A DNA stretch of 64,000 nt from Curtobacterium pusillum (lineage in GTDB: Bacteria > Actinomycetota > Actinomycetes > Actinomycetales > Microbacteriaceae): contig NZ_JABMCE010000051.1 in the NCBI RefSeq assembly GCF_013359865.1, forward strand, positions 1 to 64,000, written 5' to 3'. Positions 7,751 to 19,015 of this stretch are shown one piece after another. A program made the position numbers and the translations under genes. The notes beneath the pieces were generated by a model that ran no database searches, was not told where the DNA came from, and saw only the letters and a list, made by a program, of their open reading frames with translations. The number at the start of each line of letters is the position of its first letter. Position 1 is the first letter of the stretch.

Positions 7751-9214
7751 ATGACAACCACCACGACCAAGGCTCCCAAGCAGGTCGCCATCAACGACAT
7801 CGGCTCGGCTGATGACTTCCTGGCCGAGGTCGAGAAGACCCTGAAGTTCTTCAACGACGGAGACCTCATCTCCGGCACCGTCGTGAAGATCGACCGCGAC
7901 GAGGTCCTCCTCGACGTCGGTTACAAGACCGAGGGTGTCATCCCCTCGCGCGAACTCTCGATCAAGCACGACGTCGACCCCAACGAGGTCGTCGAGGTCG
8001 GCGACGAGGTCGAGGCCCTGGTCCTCCAGAAGGAGGACAAGGAAGGTCGCCTCATCCTGTCGAAGAAGCGTGCGCAGTACGAGCGCGCGTGGGGCGACGT
8101 CGAGAAGATCAAGGAGTCCGACGGCGTCGTGACCGGCACGGTCATCGAGGTCGTCAAGGGCGGCCTGATCGTCGACATCGGTCTCCGCGGCTTCCTCCCG
8201 GCCTCGCTCATCGAGCTCCGTCGCGTCCGCGACCTCACGCCGTACCTCGGCCAGGAGCTCGAGGCGAAGATCCTCGAGCTCGACAAGAACCGCAACAACG
8301 TCGTGCTCTCGCGCCGCGCCCTGCTCGAGCAGACGCAGTCCGAGTCCCGCACCACGTTCCTCAACAACCTCCACAAGGGCCAGGTCCGCAAGGGCATCGT
8401 GTCGTCGATCGTCAACTTCGGTGCGTTCGTCGACCTGGGTGGCGTCGACGGTCTCGTCCACGTCTCCGAGCTCAGCTGGAAGCACATCGAGCACGCCAGC
8501 GAGGTCGTCGAGGTCGGTCAGGAAGTCACCGTCGAGATCCTCGAGGTGGACCTGGACCGCGAGCGCGTGTCGCTCTCGCTCAAGGCCACGCAGGAGGACC
8601 CGTGGCAGGTCTTCGCCCGCACCCACGCGATCGGTCAGATCGCGCCGGGCAAGGTCACGAAGCTCGTGCCGTTCGGTGCCTTCGTCCGCGTCGCCGACGG
8701 CATCGAGGGCCTCGTGCACATCTCGGAGCTCTCGAACAAGCACGTCGAGCTCGCCGAGCAGGTCGTCTCGGTCAACGACGAGGTCTTCGTCAAGATCATC
8801 GACATCGACCTCGACCGTCGCCGCATCTCGCTCAGCCTCAAGCAGGCCAACGAGGGCGTCGACCCGGAGGGCACCGAGTTCGACCCGGCGCTCTACGGCA
8901 TGCCGACGGAGTACGACGAGAAGGGCGACTACAAGTACCCCGAGGGCTTCGACCCCGAGACCAACGAGTGGCTCGAGGGCTTCGACACCCAGCGCGAGGA
9001 GTGGGAGCGTCAGTACTCCGCCGCTCAGTCCCGCTGGGAGGCCCACAAGGCGCAGGTCGCGAAGACCATCGCCGACGAGGCGCAGGGTGGCTTCGACCTC
9101 CCGGCCAGCGCTTCCTCGTCGTCGTCGTTCGCCAGCGAGTCGAACGGTCAGGGCACCCTGGCCGACGACGCCTCGCTCGCGGCGCTCCGCGAGAAGCTCA
9201 GCTCGACCAACTGA
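7751..9214 (+). CDS. rpsA: 30S ribosomal protein S1
   Basis: A 487-aa bS1 protein that binds mRNA on the 30S subunit during initiation. Four S1 RNA-binding domains are visible at about 35-105, 120-187, 205-275 and 290-362 (for example GDLISGTVVKIDRDEVLLDVGYKTEGVIP split between strands, and IVNFGAFVDLGGVDGLVHVSELS-type repeats). Four domains rather than six is usual in actinobacteria. The C-terminal 120 residues are acidic then Ser-rich and probably disordered. ATG 7751 is chosen because it has a GGAG site and starts the typical MTTTTT N-terminus. Followed by a strong terminator. Confidence 0.97.
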   Translation: MTTTTTKAPKQVAINDIGSADDFLAEVEKTLKFFNDGDLISGTVVKIDRDEVLLDVGYKTEGVIPSRELSIKHDVDPNEVVEVGDEVEALVLQKEDKEGRLILSKKRAQYERAWGDVEKIKESDGVVTGTVIEVVKGGLIVDIGLRGFLPASLIELRRVRDLTPYLGQELEAKILELDKNRNNVVLSRRALLEQTQSESRTTFLNNLHKGQVRKGIVSSIVNFGAFVDLGGVDGLVHVSELSWKHIEHASEVVEVGQEVTVEILEVDLDRERVSLSLKATQEDPWQVFARTHAIGQIAPGKVTKLVPFGAFVRVADGIEGLVHISELSNKHVELAEQVVSVNDEVFVKIIDIDLDRRRISLSLKQANEGVDPEGTEFDPALYGMPTEYDEKGDYKYPEGFDPETNEWLEGFDTQREEWERQYSAAQSRWEAHKAQVAKTIADEAQGGFDLPASASSSSSFASESNGQGTLADDASLAALREKLSSTN

Positions 9215-9232
9215 TCGAGCGGCTCGCCCGTA

Positions 9233-9274
9233 CCGGAGGCCCGGCATCCCTGAGAAGGGGTGCCGGGCTTCCGG
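9233..9274 (+). terminator. rpsA intrinsic terminator
   Basis: An 18-bp stem (arms CCGGAGGCCCGGCATCCC and GGGGTGCCGGGCTTCCGG, two G-U pairs) with a 6-nt loop, 18 bp after the rpsA stop. Only a weak T tract follows, as is common in GC-rich actinobacteria. Confidence 0.8.
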
Positions 9275-9296
9275 CCGTTCCGGCAGGTGCGCTCGC

Positions 9297-9302
9297 TACG
9301 CT
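9297..9302 (+). promoter_or_regulatory. -10 hexamer of coaE, leaderless
   Basis: TACGCT ends 6 nt before GTG 9309, immediately downstream of the rpsA terminator. It gives coaE its own leaderless transcript. Confidence 0.5.
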
Positions 9303-9308
9303 GTTCCG

Positions 9309-9911
9309 GTGCGCATCATCGGTCTCACGGGCGGCATCGCCGCGGGCAAGTCGACGGTCTCCGGGCGTTGGGCGGAGCACGGCGCGGTCGTGGTCGATGC
9401 CGACCGACTCGCACGGGACGCGGTGGCTCCCGGGAGCCCGGGTCTCGCACGGGTCGCGGAGCGGTTCGGGCCCGGGGTGATCGCCGAGGACGGGTCGCTC
9501 GACCGGCCGGCGCTCGGCGCGATCGTGTTCTCCGACCCGGCGGCACGAAAGGACCTCGAGGGCATCACCCACCCCGAGGTCTGGCGCCTCGCTCAGGCCG
9601 CGTTCGACGCTGCCGAGGCGGCCGACCCCGACGCGATCGTGGTCTACGACGTCCCGCTCCTCGCCGAGGCCCGGGGGAGCCGCCCACTGGCCTTCGATTC
9701 CGTGGTCGTCGTGGACGCCCCGGCGGCGCAGCGCATCGAGCGACTCGTGGAGCACCGCGGCATGGCCCGGGACGAGGCCGAGCGCCGGGTGTCCGCCCAG
9801 GCGAGCGACGCCGAGCGCCTCGCACTGGCCGACCACGTCGTCGACGCCACCGGCACCCTCGCGGACACGATCCGCTCCGCGGATGCCGTCTGGGAGCGCA
9901 TCTCCCGATGA
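9309..9911 (+). CDS. coaE: Dephospho-CoA kinase
   Basis: A 200-aa P-loop kinase catalysing the last step of coenzyme A synthesis, phosphorylating the 3'-OH of dephospho-CoA with ATP. Walker A is GGIAAGKST at 8-16; the CoA-binding region ITHPEVW and the lid with HRGMARDEAERR are visible. Actinobacterial CoaE is often fused to a GrpB-like domain; this one is not. The stop overlaps the next start (ATGA), so translation is probably coupled to the secreted hydrolase. Confidence 0.95.
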   Translation: MRIIGLTGGIAAGKSTVSGRWAEHGAVVVDADRLARDAVAPGSPGLARVAERFGPGVIAEDGSLDRPALGAIVFSDPAARKDLEGITHPEVWRLAQAAFDAAEAADPDAIVVYDVPLLAEARGSRPLAFDSVVVVDAPAAQRIERLVEHRGMARDEAERRVSAQASDAERLALADHVVDATGTLADTIRSADAVWERISR

Positions 9912-10942
9912 GGCACCGGCTGCTCCTGCTCATCGCGGCCGTCGTACTCGTCGCGATCGGCGGCGCGGCTCTCGTCGCGGCGAACGTGCTCGGTGGTCAG
10001 CGGGTCGAGCAGCACGGCCGGGTGGCCGCCGCGGATCGACCACCGCACGGAGACGAGCACGGCCCCGAGGGCGAGTTCCACCGGTTCCGGCTCGGCACGA
10101 TCAACGGGCAGCGCCTCGAGCCGAACCGCGACGACTTCGCCGCCCGGACGAACGCCGACGGCCCGCTCCTGCTCTTCCTGCCGGCGACCCGGGCGAAGCC
10201 CGCCGACTACCAGCTGTTCCTCGGCACGGCGCTGCAGGACGGCTACCACGTGCTCGGGCTCGACTACTGGAACCTCGGCAAGACGCTCTCCGGCACGTGC
10301 CAGGCAGACCCGCACTGCTACGGCAAGGTGCAGCGGAACCGGTTCGACGGCAGTCGACCGTCCGCGTTCAGTTCGGTGAAGCCCTCGGGATCGATCGTGT
10401 CACGGTTCCGAGACGCCATGGCCTACCTCGAGGACCACGACCCGGGCGGCGGTTGGGGCCGGTTCGTCGAGGCCGACTCGGACATCGCGTGGAACGACGT
10501 CGTCGTCGCCGGACACTCGCAGGGCGGCGGCGAAGCGGCGTACATCGCCCACATCCGATCGGTGCAGGGTGCGCTCATGTTCTCGTCGCCGGTCGAGTCG
10601 CTCGGTCCCGACCACGCAGCGTGGATGGACCGCCCCGGCAAGACCCCGGCCGACCGGATGTACGCCATCGACGACGTGCGGGACGTGTTCGGCCGTCGGA
10701 TCCGCGGCTCCTGGGAGGCGATGGGACTCGACGGCGCGACCGGTCCCTTCCGCACCGACACGGCGCCGCCGGGCACCGATGCCGATCCGCACGCCATCCT
10801 CACCGACATCCGGGTGGGTTCACCGGGGGAGTCGCACTCGCGGATCATCAACGACTCCACGCCCCTCGGTCCCGACGGCACCCCGGAGATGCTCGCGCTG
10901 TGGCAATGGCTGCTCCATCGGTTCCCCTCGGAGCGGTCATAG
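9908..10942 (+). CDS. Membrane-anchored or secreted alpha/beta hydrolase (BPSS1187-like)
   Basis: A 344-aa protein with an N-terminal hydrophobic segment at about 4-28 after RHR, acting as signal peptide or anchor, then an extracytoplasmic alpha/beta hydrolase. The nucleophile elbow GHSQGG places Ser204 as the catalytic serine. A Cys pair in GTCQADPHCYG (around 140) may form a disulphide, consistent with export. I recognise it as similar to the poorly studied BPSS1187 family; the substrate is unknown. ATG 9908 overlaps the coaE stop. Only 22 bp separate it from the acyl-CoA ligase, suggesting a functional link. Confidence 0.78.
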   Translation: MRHRLLLLIAAVVLVAIGGAALVAANVLGGQRVEQHGRVAAADRPPHGDEHGPEGEFHRFRLGTINGQRLEPNRDDFAARTNADGPLLLFLPATRAKPADYQLFLGTALQDGYHVLGLDYWNLGKTLSGTCQADPHCYGKVQRNRFDGSRPSAFSSVKPSGSIVSRFRDAMAYLEDHDPGGGWGRFVEADSDIAWNDVVVAGHSQGGGEAAYIAHIRSVQGALMFSSPVESLGPDHAAWMDRPGKTPADRMYAIDDVRDVFGRRIRGSWEAMGLDGATGPFRTDTAPPGTDADPHAILTDIRVGSPGESHSRIINDSTPLGPDGTPEMLALWQWLLHRFPSERS

Positions 10943-10952
10943 GAAGCCGCAA

Positions 10953-10958
10953 TACTCT
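10953..10958 (+). promoter_or_regulatory. -10 hexamer of the acyl-CoA ligase, leaderless
   Basis: TACTCT lies in the 22-bp gap after the hydrolase and ends 6 nt before GTG 10965. The ligase and acyltransferase may therefore have their own transcript besides read-through. Confidence 0.5.
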
Positions 10959-10964
10959 GAGTCC

Positions 10965-12461
10965 GTGCAGCAAGCAGGCGAAGAACCCGACCTGCGCTCG
11001 ATCATCGGTGCCCGTGCGGCGCAGGACGGCGGGCGCAGCTACCTCGAAGACGCGCGCAGTGACCGCGTCCTGACCTACCGAGCCCTCGGCGACGCGGTCT
11101 CCGCGTGGTCGTCGACCTTCGACGCGATCGGCGTCGCGCCGTCCGGTGCGGTGCTCGTCGATCTCGGCGACCCCCTCTCGTTCGCGGTGGTGCACCTCGC
11201 CGCCCTCGCGACCGGTCGTCGGGCGATCCCCGTCGACACCGGTCAGCCGGCCACCGAACCCGGGCGCCTCGCCGACCTCATCGGCGGCGCCTCGATCGTG
11301 GTGTCGGACCGCGACGTGGACTCGACCGTCCCCGGAGCACCCGCCAGCGGGATCGACGCGGCCACGTTCCTCCCGGCCGGCGTCCGTGACGGCGACCTGC
11401 CGTCGGAGAGTCCGGACGCGCCGGGCGAGGGGTCCGTCGTGCTGTTCACCTCCGGGTCGACCGGGACCCCGAAGGGCGTGGAGCTGCCCGAGTCGCAGCT
11501 GCTGTTCGTGGCCCGTGCCGTGGCGCGTCACAACGCGCTGACGCCGGAGGACCGCGGCTTCAACTCGCTGCCCCTCTTCCACGTCAACGCGGAGGTCGTC
11601 GGGCTCCTCGCCACCCTGGTGTCCGGCGCGACGCTCGTGCTCGACCGCCGCTTCCGCCGGACCGGGTTCTGGGAGCTCCTGGCCGAGCGGCGGATCACCT
11701 GGCTCAACGCCGTGCCCGCGATCCTCGCCGTGCTCGCGAAGACCGGCCCACTCGACTTCCCCGAGGGGTTGCGGTTCGTCCGCAGCGCCTCGGCACCGTT
11801 GCCCGACCCGGTGCGTCAGGCGCTCGGCGACGTCCCGCTCGTCGTGAGCTGGGGGATGACCGAGGGGGCGTCGCAGATCACCGCGACCCCGCTCGGCGCA
11901 CCCGCCCGGGTCGGCACCGTCGGGGTCCCCGTGGGGTCAGAGGTGCAGGTGCGCGGCGAGGACGGTTCGGTCCTGCCGCCCGACGAGGTCGGTGCGCTCT
12001 GGATCCGCGGCGAGGGCATCGTGCACCGCTACCTGTTCGGCCGCGCCGCCGACCGCTTCGACGCGGACGGCTGGTTGAGCACCGGCGACGTCGGCTCGGT
12101 GTCCGCGGACGGCTGGGTCGCACTCGCCGGGCGGTCCGACGACGTCATCAACCGGGGCGGCGAGAAGGTCTACCCGTCCGAGGTCGAGGACGTCCTGCTC
12201 GGCGACGAGCGCGTGCTCGAAGCCGTCGTGGTGGGGCGTCCGCACGACGTCCTCGGCGCCGTCCCGATCGCCTACGTCATCCCGCAGCCGGACGAGCCGG
12301 TCGACGTCGAGGCCCTCGTCGCCGATCTCACGGCTCGTGCCGAGGCCCGGCTCACCCGGTTCCGGCGTCCCGTCGAGATCGTCGTCGTCCCGGACCTGCC
12401 GCGCGCGCCGACCGGCAAGGTCCAGCGTGCGAAGGTGCGCACGATGGCCGAGCGCCCGTGA
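10965..12461 (+). CDS. AMP-dependent acyl-CoA synthetase/ligase
   Basis: A 498-aa class I adenylate-forming enzyme. It activates a carboxylic acid with ATP and normally transfers it to CoA. The P-loop LFTSGSTGTPKGV is at about 160-172; the hinge region DGWLSTGDVG and GRSDDVINRGGEKVYPSEVE follow, and the catalytic Lys of the C-terminal lid is in PTGKVQRAK (about 484). The acid substrate (fatty, aryl or dicarboxylic) cannot be told. No carrier protein gene is adjacent, so CoA is the likely acceptor. The stop overlaps the acyltransferase start (GTGA), a sign of coupled translation and joint function. Confidence 0.88.
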   Translation: MQQAGEEPDLRSIIGARAAQDGGRSYLEDARSDRVLTYRALGDAVSAWSSTFDAIGVAPSGAVLVDLGDPLSFAVVHLAALATGRRAIPVDTGQPATEPGRLADLIGGASIVVSDRDVDSTVPGAPASGIDAATFLPAGVRDGDLPSESPDAPGEGSVVLFTSGSTGTPKGVELPESQLLFVARAVARHNALTPEDRGFNSLPLFHVNAEVVGLLATLVSGATLVLDRRFRRTGFWELLAERRITWLNAVPAILAVLAKTGPLDFPEGLRFVRSASAPLPDPVRQALGDVPLVVSWGMTEGASQITATPLGAPARVGTVGVPVGSEVQVRGEDGSVLPPDEVGALWIRGEGIVHRYLFGRAADRFDADGWLSTGDVGSVSADGWVALAGRSDDVINRGGEKVYPSEVEDVLLGDERVLEAVVVGRPHDVLGAVPIAYVIPQPDEPVDVEALVADLTARAEARLTRFRRPVEIVVVPDLPRAPTGKVQRAKVRTMAERP

Positions 12462-13774
12462 GCGCCGGCGACCGACCGTCCGGCGTCCCGACGCGCGTCG
12501 AGCAGCGGGGAGCCCCGGTGCGCGGTGAGCAGACGCCGACCCGTACCGCCGAGGGGAAACCCCGGCACCTGTACGAGGTCGACGTCCTCCGCATCCTCAC
12601 CTTCGCGTGCGTCATCGGCGTGCACACGACCAGCCACACGGTCGCCACGGACGACGTCCCGCTGAACGTCCTGCTCGGCCTGCTGCACTTCACGCGGCTG
12701 GTGTTCTTCTCGCTGACGGCGTTCGTCCTCGTGTACAGCTACACGCTGCGACCGAGACCGATGGCGCAGTTCTGGCCGAAGCGCTTCCTGCTCGTCGGGG
12801 TGCCGTACCTGGCGTGGTCCTTCCTCTACGTCGGTTCGTCGTGGCTGCTCGGTTCGACGACGCGCGGGGACGTGCCCGTCCTCGTCCGCACGTACGCCGA
12901 GGGGATCGTCACCGGCGTCTCCTGGTACCACCTGTACTTCCTGCTCGTCACGATGCAGGTGTACCTGCTGCTCCCGGTGATCGCATGGCTCGTGCGGAAG
13001 ACGCGGGGGCACCACGTCACCGTCCTCGTGCTCTCCCTCGTCGTGCAGCTCGTCGTCTTCGCCGGGTACAAGTACTTCCCGGCGAGCGACGCGTGGCTGC
13101 ACGGGTACCAGAAGCAGTTCTTCTTCTCGTACGTGTTCTTCATCGTGGCCGGGGCGGTCGCCGCCGACCACGCGGACGCCTTCCTCCGGTTCATCCGGGT
13201 GCACCGCCGTGGAGTCCTGTGGGGCTTCGTCGGCGTCGGTGTGCTCACCCTCGCCGTGTGGTGGCTGCAGGTCGCCCTCGGGCAGTCGCTGTACGCCGCC
13301 GGCACCCCGCTGCAGCCGATCCAGGTGATCTGGAGCGCTGCCGTCTTCGTCGGCTTCCTCGCGATCGGCGCCCGTTGGGCGGATCGGCGACGCCCGGGCA
13401 GTCCGCTCGCGCGGGTGATCGACTACGGCTCCGACCGTTCGTTCGGCATCTTCCTGAGCCACCCGTTCATGATCTGGATCCTGCTGTACGGCGACAGCTG
13501 GCTCGAGCAGGTCGTCCCGAAGCCCTGGCTCACCCTCGTGACGTACGTGCTCGTGCTCGTGCTGTCGGTCGCCGTGACCGAGCTGTTCCGCTGGACGCCG
13601 CTGAGCGTGCCGCTGACCGGGCGTCCGTCGCTCGCGTCCCGGGGGCAGCGCGAGGCGCGGGCGAGGAAGCGTGCCGCCGCGGCGCCGCTGCCGCAGCGGT
13701 CGCCGGAGCCGGTCGAGCCCGACGACGCGCTCGTCGGCGAGACGGACGACGTGGGGCGGCGCGCCGCGCGCTGA
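12458..13774 (+). CDS. Acyltransferase 3 family membrane protein (OafA/YrhL type)
   Basis: A 438-aa integral membrane protein with about ten hydrophobic helices between residues 45 and 375. The family's typical start appears as YEVDVLRILTFACVIGVH, with the conserved His near the end of helix 1. Members transfer acyl groups to sugars, lipids or polysaccharides at the membrane. The C-terminal 40 residues are charged, Arg/Ala-rich and probably cytoplasmic. It begins at GTG 12458 overlapping the ligase stop, which suggests that the ligase supplies its acyl donor. The target molecule is unknown. The 3' side is the 670-bp repeat region. Confidence 0.85.
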   Translation: MSAGDRPSGVPTRVEQRGAPVRGEQTPTRTAEGKPRHLYEVDVLRILTFACVIGVHTTSHTVATDDVPLNVLLGLLHFTRLVFFSLTAFVLVYSYTLRPRPMAQFWPKRFLLVGVPYLAWSFLYVGSSWLLGSTTRGDVPVLVRTYAEGIVTGVSWYHLYFLLVTMQVYLLLPVIAWLVRKTRGHHVTVLVLSLVVQLVVFAGYKYFPASDAWLHGYQKQFFFSYVFFIVAGAVAADHADAFLRFIRVHRRGVLWGFVGVGVLTLAVWWLQVALGQSLYAAGTPLQPIQVIWSAAVFVGFLAIGARWADRRRPGSPLARVIDYGSDRSFGIFLSHPFMIWILLYGDSWLEQVVPKPWLTLVTYVLVLVLSVAVTELFRWTPLSVPLTGRPSLASRGQREARARKRAAAAPLPQRSPEPVEPDDALVGETDDVGRRAAR

Positions 13775-13928
13775 CGCGGGTGTGGGTGCGGGTGCGGTCG
13801 CAGGCGCTGTCGCTGTCGCTGTCGCGAAAGCGACAGTGTGCTTTGGGCGGTTCCGCGCACAGTGTCGCGTTGGCGGCACGAACGTGGCGCGGGTGAGGGG
13901 ACCTGTCGCTTCGGCGAGTGGGTGACGG
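13775..13928. other. Gene-free stretch with low-complexity repeats and a terminator hairpin
   Basis: After the acyltransferase stop come degenerate GGGTGC units (13777-13797) and three GCTGTC hexamers (13806-13823). The latter run into the hairpin CTGTCGC-GAAA-GCGACAG at 13819-13836, a 7-bp stem with a GAAA tetraloop that is the likely terminator. Nothing coding is seen up to the repeat array. Confidence 0.55.
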
Positions 13929-14408
13929 CCTGGAGGCGCGGGGCGGGGCGGCGCCGTGCCTCCGGTCCGGTGGTGCGCGAGCGGGCGCAATGCGTGCCGT
14001 TCGGGTGCTGGAGGGAACGTGTTTCGCCCGCTCGCGCCGGTGGTGCGCGAGCGGGCGGAATGCGCGGTTCTGGTGCTGGTGGGGACGTGTTTCGCCCGCT
14101 CGCGTGGTGCGGGCTGGAGGCGCGGGGCGGGGCCGCGCCGTGCCTCCCGTCCGGTGGTGCGCGAGCGGGCGGAATGCGTGCCGTTCGGGTGCTGGCGGGA
14201 ACGTGCTTTGTCCGCTCGCGCCGGGGCTGCGGCGAGCGGGCGGAATGCGCCTGGGTCGGGTCCTGGCGGGAGCGTGTTTCGCCCGCTCGCGTGTTGCGGA
14301 CGGGAGGCGCGGGGCGGGCTGGCACCGTGCCTCCCGTCCGGTGGTGCGCGAGCGGGCTGAATACGCGCGGTTCTGGTCCTGGCGGGAACGTGTTTCGCCC
14401 GCTCGCGC
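13929..14408. repeat. Mosaic array of two palindromic repeat families
   Basis: Three copies of the GGAGGCGCGG element (13929-13970, 14111-14155, 14297-14341) alternate with five copies of a 62-68 bp unit (13971-14038, 14041-14104, 14155-14222, 14231-14293, 14341-14408). Each unit starts with GCGAGCGGGCG, has AATGCG near base 15 and a GGGAACGTGTTTCGCC core, and ends with the inverted CGCCCGCTCGC, so each can fold on itself. The order is E-U-U-E-U-U-E-U. No gene is present; the convergent MFS gene ends at 14447. Confidence 0.85.
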
Positions 14409-14446
14409 CGGGGCTGCGGCGAGCGGGCGAAGAGGGGCGGACCGGG

Positions 14447-15775
14447 TCAGGCGGAGCGGTGCTCGGCCGTCGGGGTACCGATCTCGAGCACCCCGTCCGT
14501 CATCGTGAGGCGCTTCGGCTTCATGACCCAGGCGACGACCGCGGCCGCAGCGAGCAGCACGCACGAGAGCGCGAAGGGCAGCTGCCACCCGGAGGCATCG
14601 ATGAGCGCACCGAACACAATCGGCGAGATGACGCCGGCGATGCCGAAACCGGTGTTCATGAAGCCGGACGCGGTGCCCGACCACTGCGGCGCGACGTCCA
14701 TCGGGATCGCCCAGAGGTTCGCGTTGCAGAGCTCGAGGAAGAAGAACGACAGTGCGAGCGAGATCGTGGCGACGACGAGCCCCTGCCCGATGACGAGGGG
14801 GACGAGGCAGACCAGCGAGCCGCCGAGGCCGATGACGAGGACGCTCCGCCGGGCGTTCCTGGTGTTCCCGCCGCGGTGGATGATCCGGTCGCTGAGCATG
14901 CCGCCGACGGTGTCCCCGACGACACCGGCGAGCAGGACCAGCGTCGTGAAGAGCGCGAACTTGCTGATCGGCAGCCCGTACGTGTCGCTGAGGAAGGTCG
15001 GGATCCACGTGAGGAAGACCCAGAGCACCCAGCCGTACCCGAAGTCGACGAAGGTGACCGGGAGGATCTGGCGCGCGAGCGTGCGCCACGGCACGGGCGG
15101 GCGGGTCGCGCGGGACGCGACGGGCGGGAGTTCATCGAGCTCGACGCGTTCGATGCGTGTGGAGTCCTCGGGCTTGTCGCGGAACCAGACGAACCAGACG
15201 ACCGCCCAGGCGATGGACAGGACAGCGGTCGCGAAGAACGCCCAGCGCCAGCTGCCGGTCGCGCCGATCACCCACGCGACGAGGAGCGGTGCCAGCGCGT
15301 TGCCGAGCCGCGCCGCCGAGTGCACGACGCCCTGCGCGAAGCCGTTGCGGTCGCGGGGGATCCAACGGCTCATCGCCTGGGTGGCTGCGGGGAAGGCGGC
15401 GGCTTCGCTCAGGCCGAGGAGCGCGCGGGCGGCGAACAGGGTCCAGAAACCGACCGAGAACCCCGTCCAGAGCGTGGCGACACCCCAGATGACGGTGATG
15501 ACGAAGAGCGCCTTCCGCGGACCGAACTTCTCGGCGATGGTGCCGCCGAAGACCTGGAGCAGGGCGTACGGCAGCGCGAACGCGGAGACGATGAGTCCCG
15601 CGGTCGTCTCGTTGAACCCGAAGTCCTCGGTGATGTGGGGGAGCGCGGTGGAGATGTTCGTGCGGTCGATGTACGAGATCGCGTACATGAAGCACAGCAG
15701 GATGAGCACCCGACCGCGGACACGTCCGCGGAGCGGGGTGCCCTTCGTCGGTGCGGCGGGGGTCGCCGTCGTCAT
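14447..15775 (-). CDS. MFS transporter, anion:cation symporter (ACS) family
   Basis: A 442-aa protein with 12 predicted membrane helices. The N-terminal pattern [19 protein letters not shown] is characteristic of the ACS family (glucarate, galactonate, tartrate, phthalate and allantoate type transporters), which import organic anions with protons or sodium. The loop 2-3 motif EKFGPRKAL and the central loop of charged residues (about 205-240) are visible. The substrate cannot be told, and no catabolic genes lie beside it. The ATG is preceded by GAAGAGG. Divergent from uvrB. Confidence 0.88.
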   Translation of the reverse strand: MTTATPAAPTKGTPLRGRVRGRVLILLCFMYAISYIDRTNISTALPHITEDFGFNETTAGLIVSAFALPYALLQVFGGTIAEKFGPRKALFVITVIWGVATLWTGFSVGFWTLFAARALLGLSEAAAFPAATQAMSRWIPRDRNGFAQGVVHSAARLGNALAPLLVAWVIGATGSWRWAFFATAVLSIAWAVVWFVWFRDKPEDSTRIERVELDELPPVASRATRPPVPWRTLARQILPVTFVDFGYGWVLWVFLTWIPTFLSDTYGLPISKFALFTTLVLLAGVVGDTVGGMLSDRIIHRGGNTRNARRSVLVIGLGGSLVCLVPLVIGQGLVVATISLALSFFFLELCNANLWAIPMDVAPQWSGTASGFMNTGFGIAGVISPIVFGALIDASGWQLPFALSCVLLAAAAVVAWVMKPKRLTMTDGVLEIGTPTAEHRSA

Positions 15776-15920
15776 GGGGCCTCTTCGGGGGAATGAGAAG
15801 GTATCGAGTTGCTGAACGGATCGGAGGCTATTCCGGGTCCCTATCAGTCGTCTTGGAGCCTGCTTGCAGAGGACGATACGCCCAGGGCGAGCAGACCGCT
15901 CCCGTGTCAGGGGTCCCGGC

Positions 15921-15926
15921 TACCGT
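15921..15926 (+). promoter_or_regulatory. -10 hexamer of uvrB, leaderless
   Basis: TACCGT ends 7 nt before ATG 15934. No LexA-type box was recognised upstream. Confidence 0.5.
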
Positions 15927-15933
15927 TGGGCGC

Positions 15934-18007
<2,074 letters not shown>

Positions 18008-18018
<11 letters not shown>

Positions 18019-18967
18019 CCCGGGCGCCGGCCCGGACGGCGGCGCTGACCCGGACAGCCCGGTCCGGCGCACCGTCGTCGTCACCGGGGCGAGCGCCGGG
18101 CTCGGGTACTTCGCCGCCGAACAACTCGCGGCCGCCGGACACCGCGTGGTCCTCGCGACACGGGACGCCGCCCGTGCGGCATCGGCCGAGCGGAGTATCC
18201 GCCGGTACGTGGCCGACGCCGACCTCGCCCACGTCCACCTCGACCTCGCCGACCTCGAGAGCGTTCGCCGCGCTGCCGACGAGCTCGCTCGGCTCGAGCC
18301 GGGCGGCGTGGACGCGATCGTGAACAACGCCGGCGTCGTCGGCGCCGCCACGATGCGGACGACGCCCCAGGGCACCGAGCTGCAGATGGGGACGAACCAC
18401 CTCGGTCACTTCGCCTGGACGGCGCTGACGCTCCCGCTGCTCGAACGCCGGGCCGGACGGGTCGTGCACCTCGGGTCGATCGCGCACCGGTGGGCCCGCC
18501 TCGACCCCGCCGACCCGCTGCGGGCCGGCCGCTACTCGAGCCACCGGCAGTACGGGCGCAGCAAGCTCGCCGTGATGCTCTTCGGGTTCGAGCTCGCCGA
18601 GCGCCTGGCGGACGCGGGTTCCCCGGTCGCCAGCGTCGTCGCCCACCCGGGGCTCTCGCTCGACCTCCTCTCGCCCGAGCGGCCGGACGTCACTGCCTCG
18701 CGGCCGGAACCGGCGTGGACGCGGCCGGCGCAGCGGTGGTACGCGCAGGGCAAGGACGCCGGCGCAGGCCCCCTCGTGCACGCCGCGGTCGCCGACGACG
18801 TGCGCTCGGGCGAGTACTGGGGTCCCTCGGGCTGGATGCAGCTGCGGGGTCCGGCCGCACTCGTCCGGGCGGAGCCGCGGGCGCACGACCGGACCGGAGC
18901 CGCTCGGCTCTGGGCCGCGAGCGAGCGCGCTGCCGGGGTCGCGTTCGCTCTCGACGCATTCGTCTGA
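18008..18967 (+). CDS. Short-chain dehydrogenase/reductase
   Basis: A 319-aa NAD(P)-dependent oxidoreductase. The Rossmann motif TGASAGLG is at about 26-33, NNAGVVG follows, and the catalytic Tyr-Lys pair is in YGRSK (about 181-185). The general layout resembles the retinol-dehydrogenase/WWOX-like SDRs, with a long C-terminal part after the active site. The substrate is unknown. It begins inside the end of uvrB, so it is cotranscribed with a repair gene, but nothing indicates a repair role. Confidence 0.88.
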
Positions 18968-19001
18968 CCGTCCTTCGCGGCCGAATGTCGGTGCCGCTTC
19001 G

Positions 19002-19007
19002 TAGAAT
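19002..19007 (+). promoter_or_regulatory. -10 hexamer of uvrA, leaderless
   Basis: TAGAAT, close to consensus, ends 8 nt before ATG 19016. The -35 region is not recognisable. Confidence 0.55.
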
Positions 19008-19015
19008 CGACGGCG

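Noticed and set aside
9260..9907. Upstream extension of the secreted hydrolase frame through coaE
   Set aside because: The frame is open but Arg-rich and antagonistic to the coaE reading frame; the ATGA overlap and the signal-like N-terminus at 9908 fix the start.
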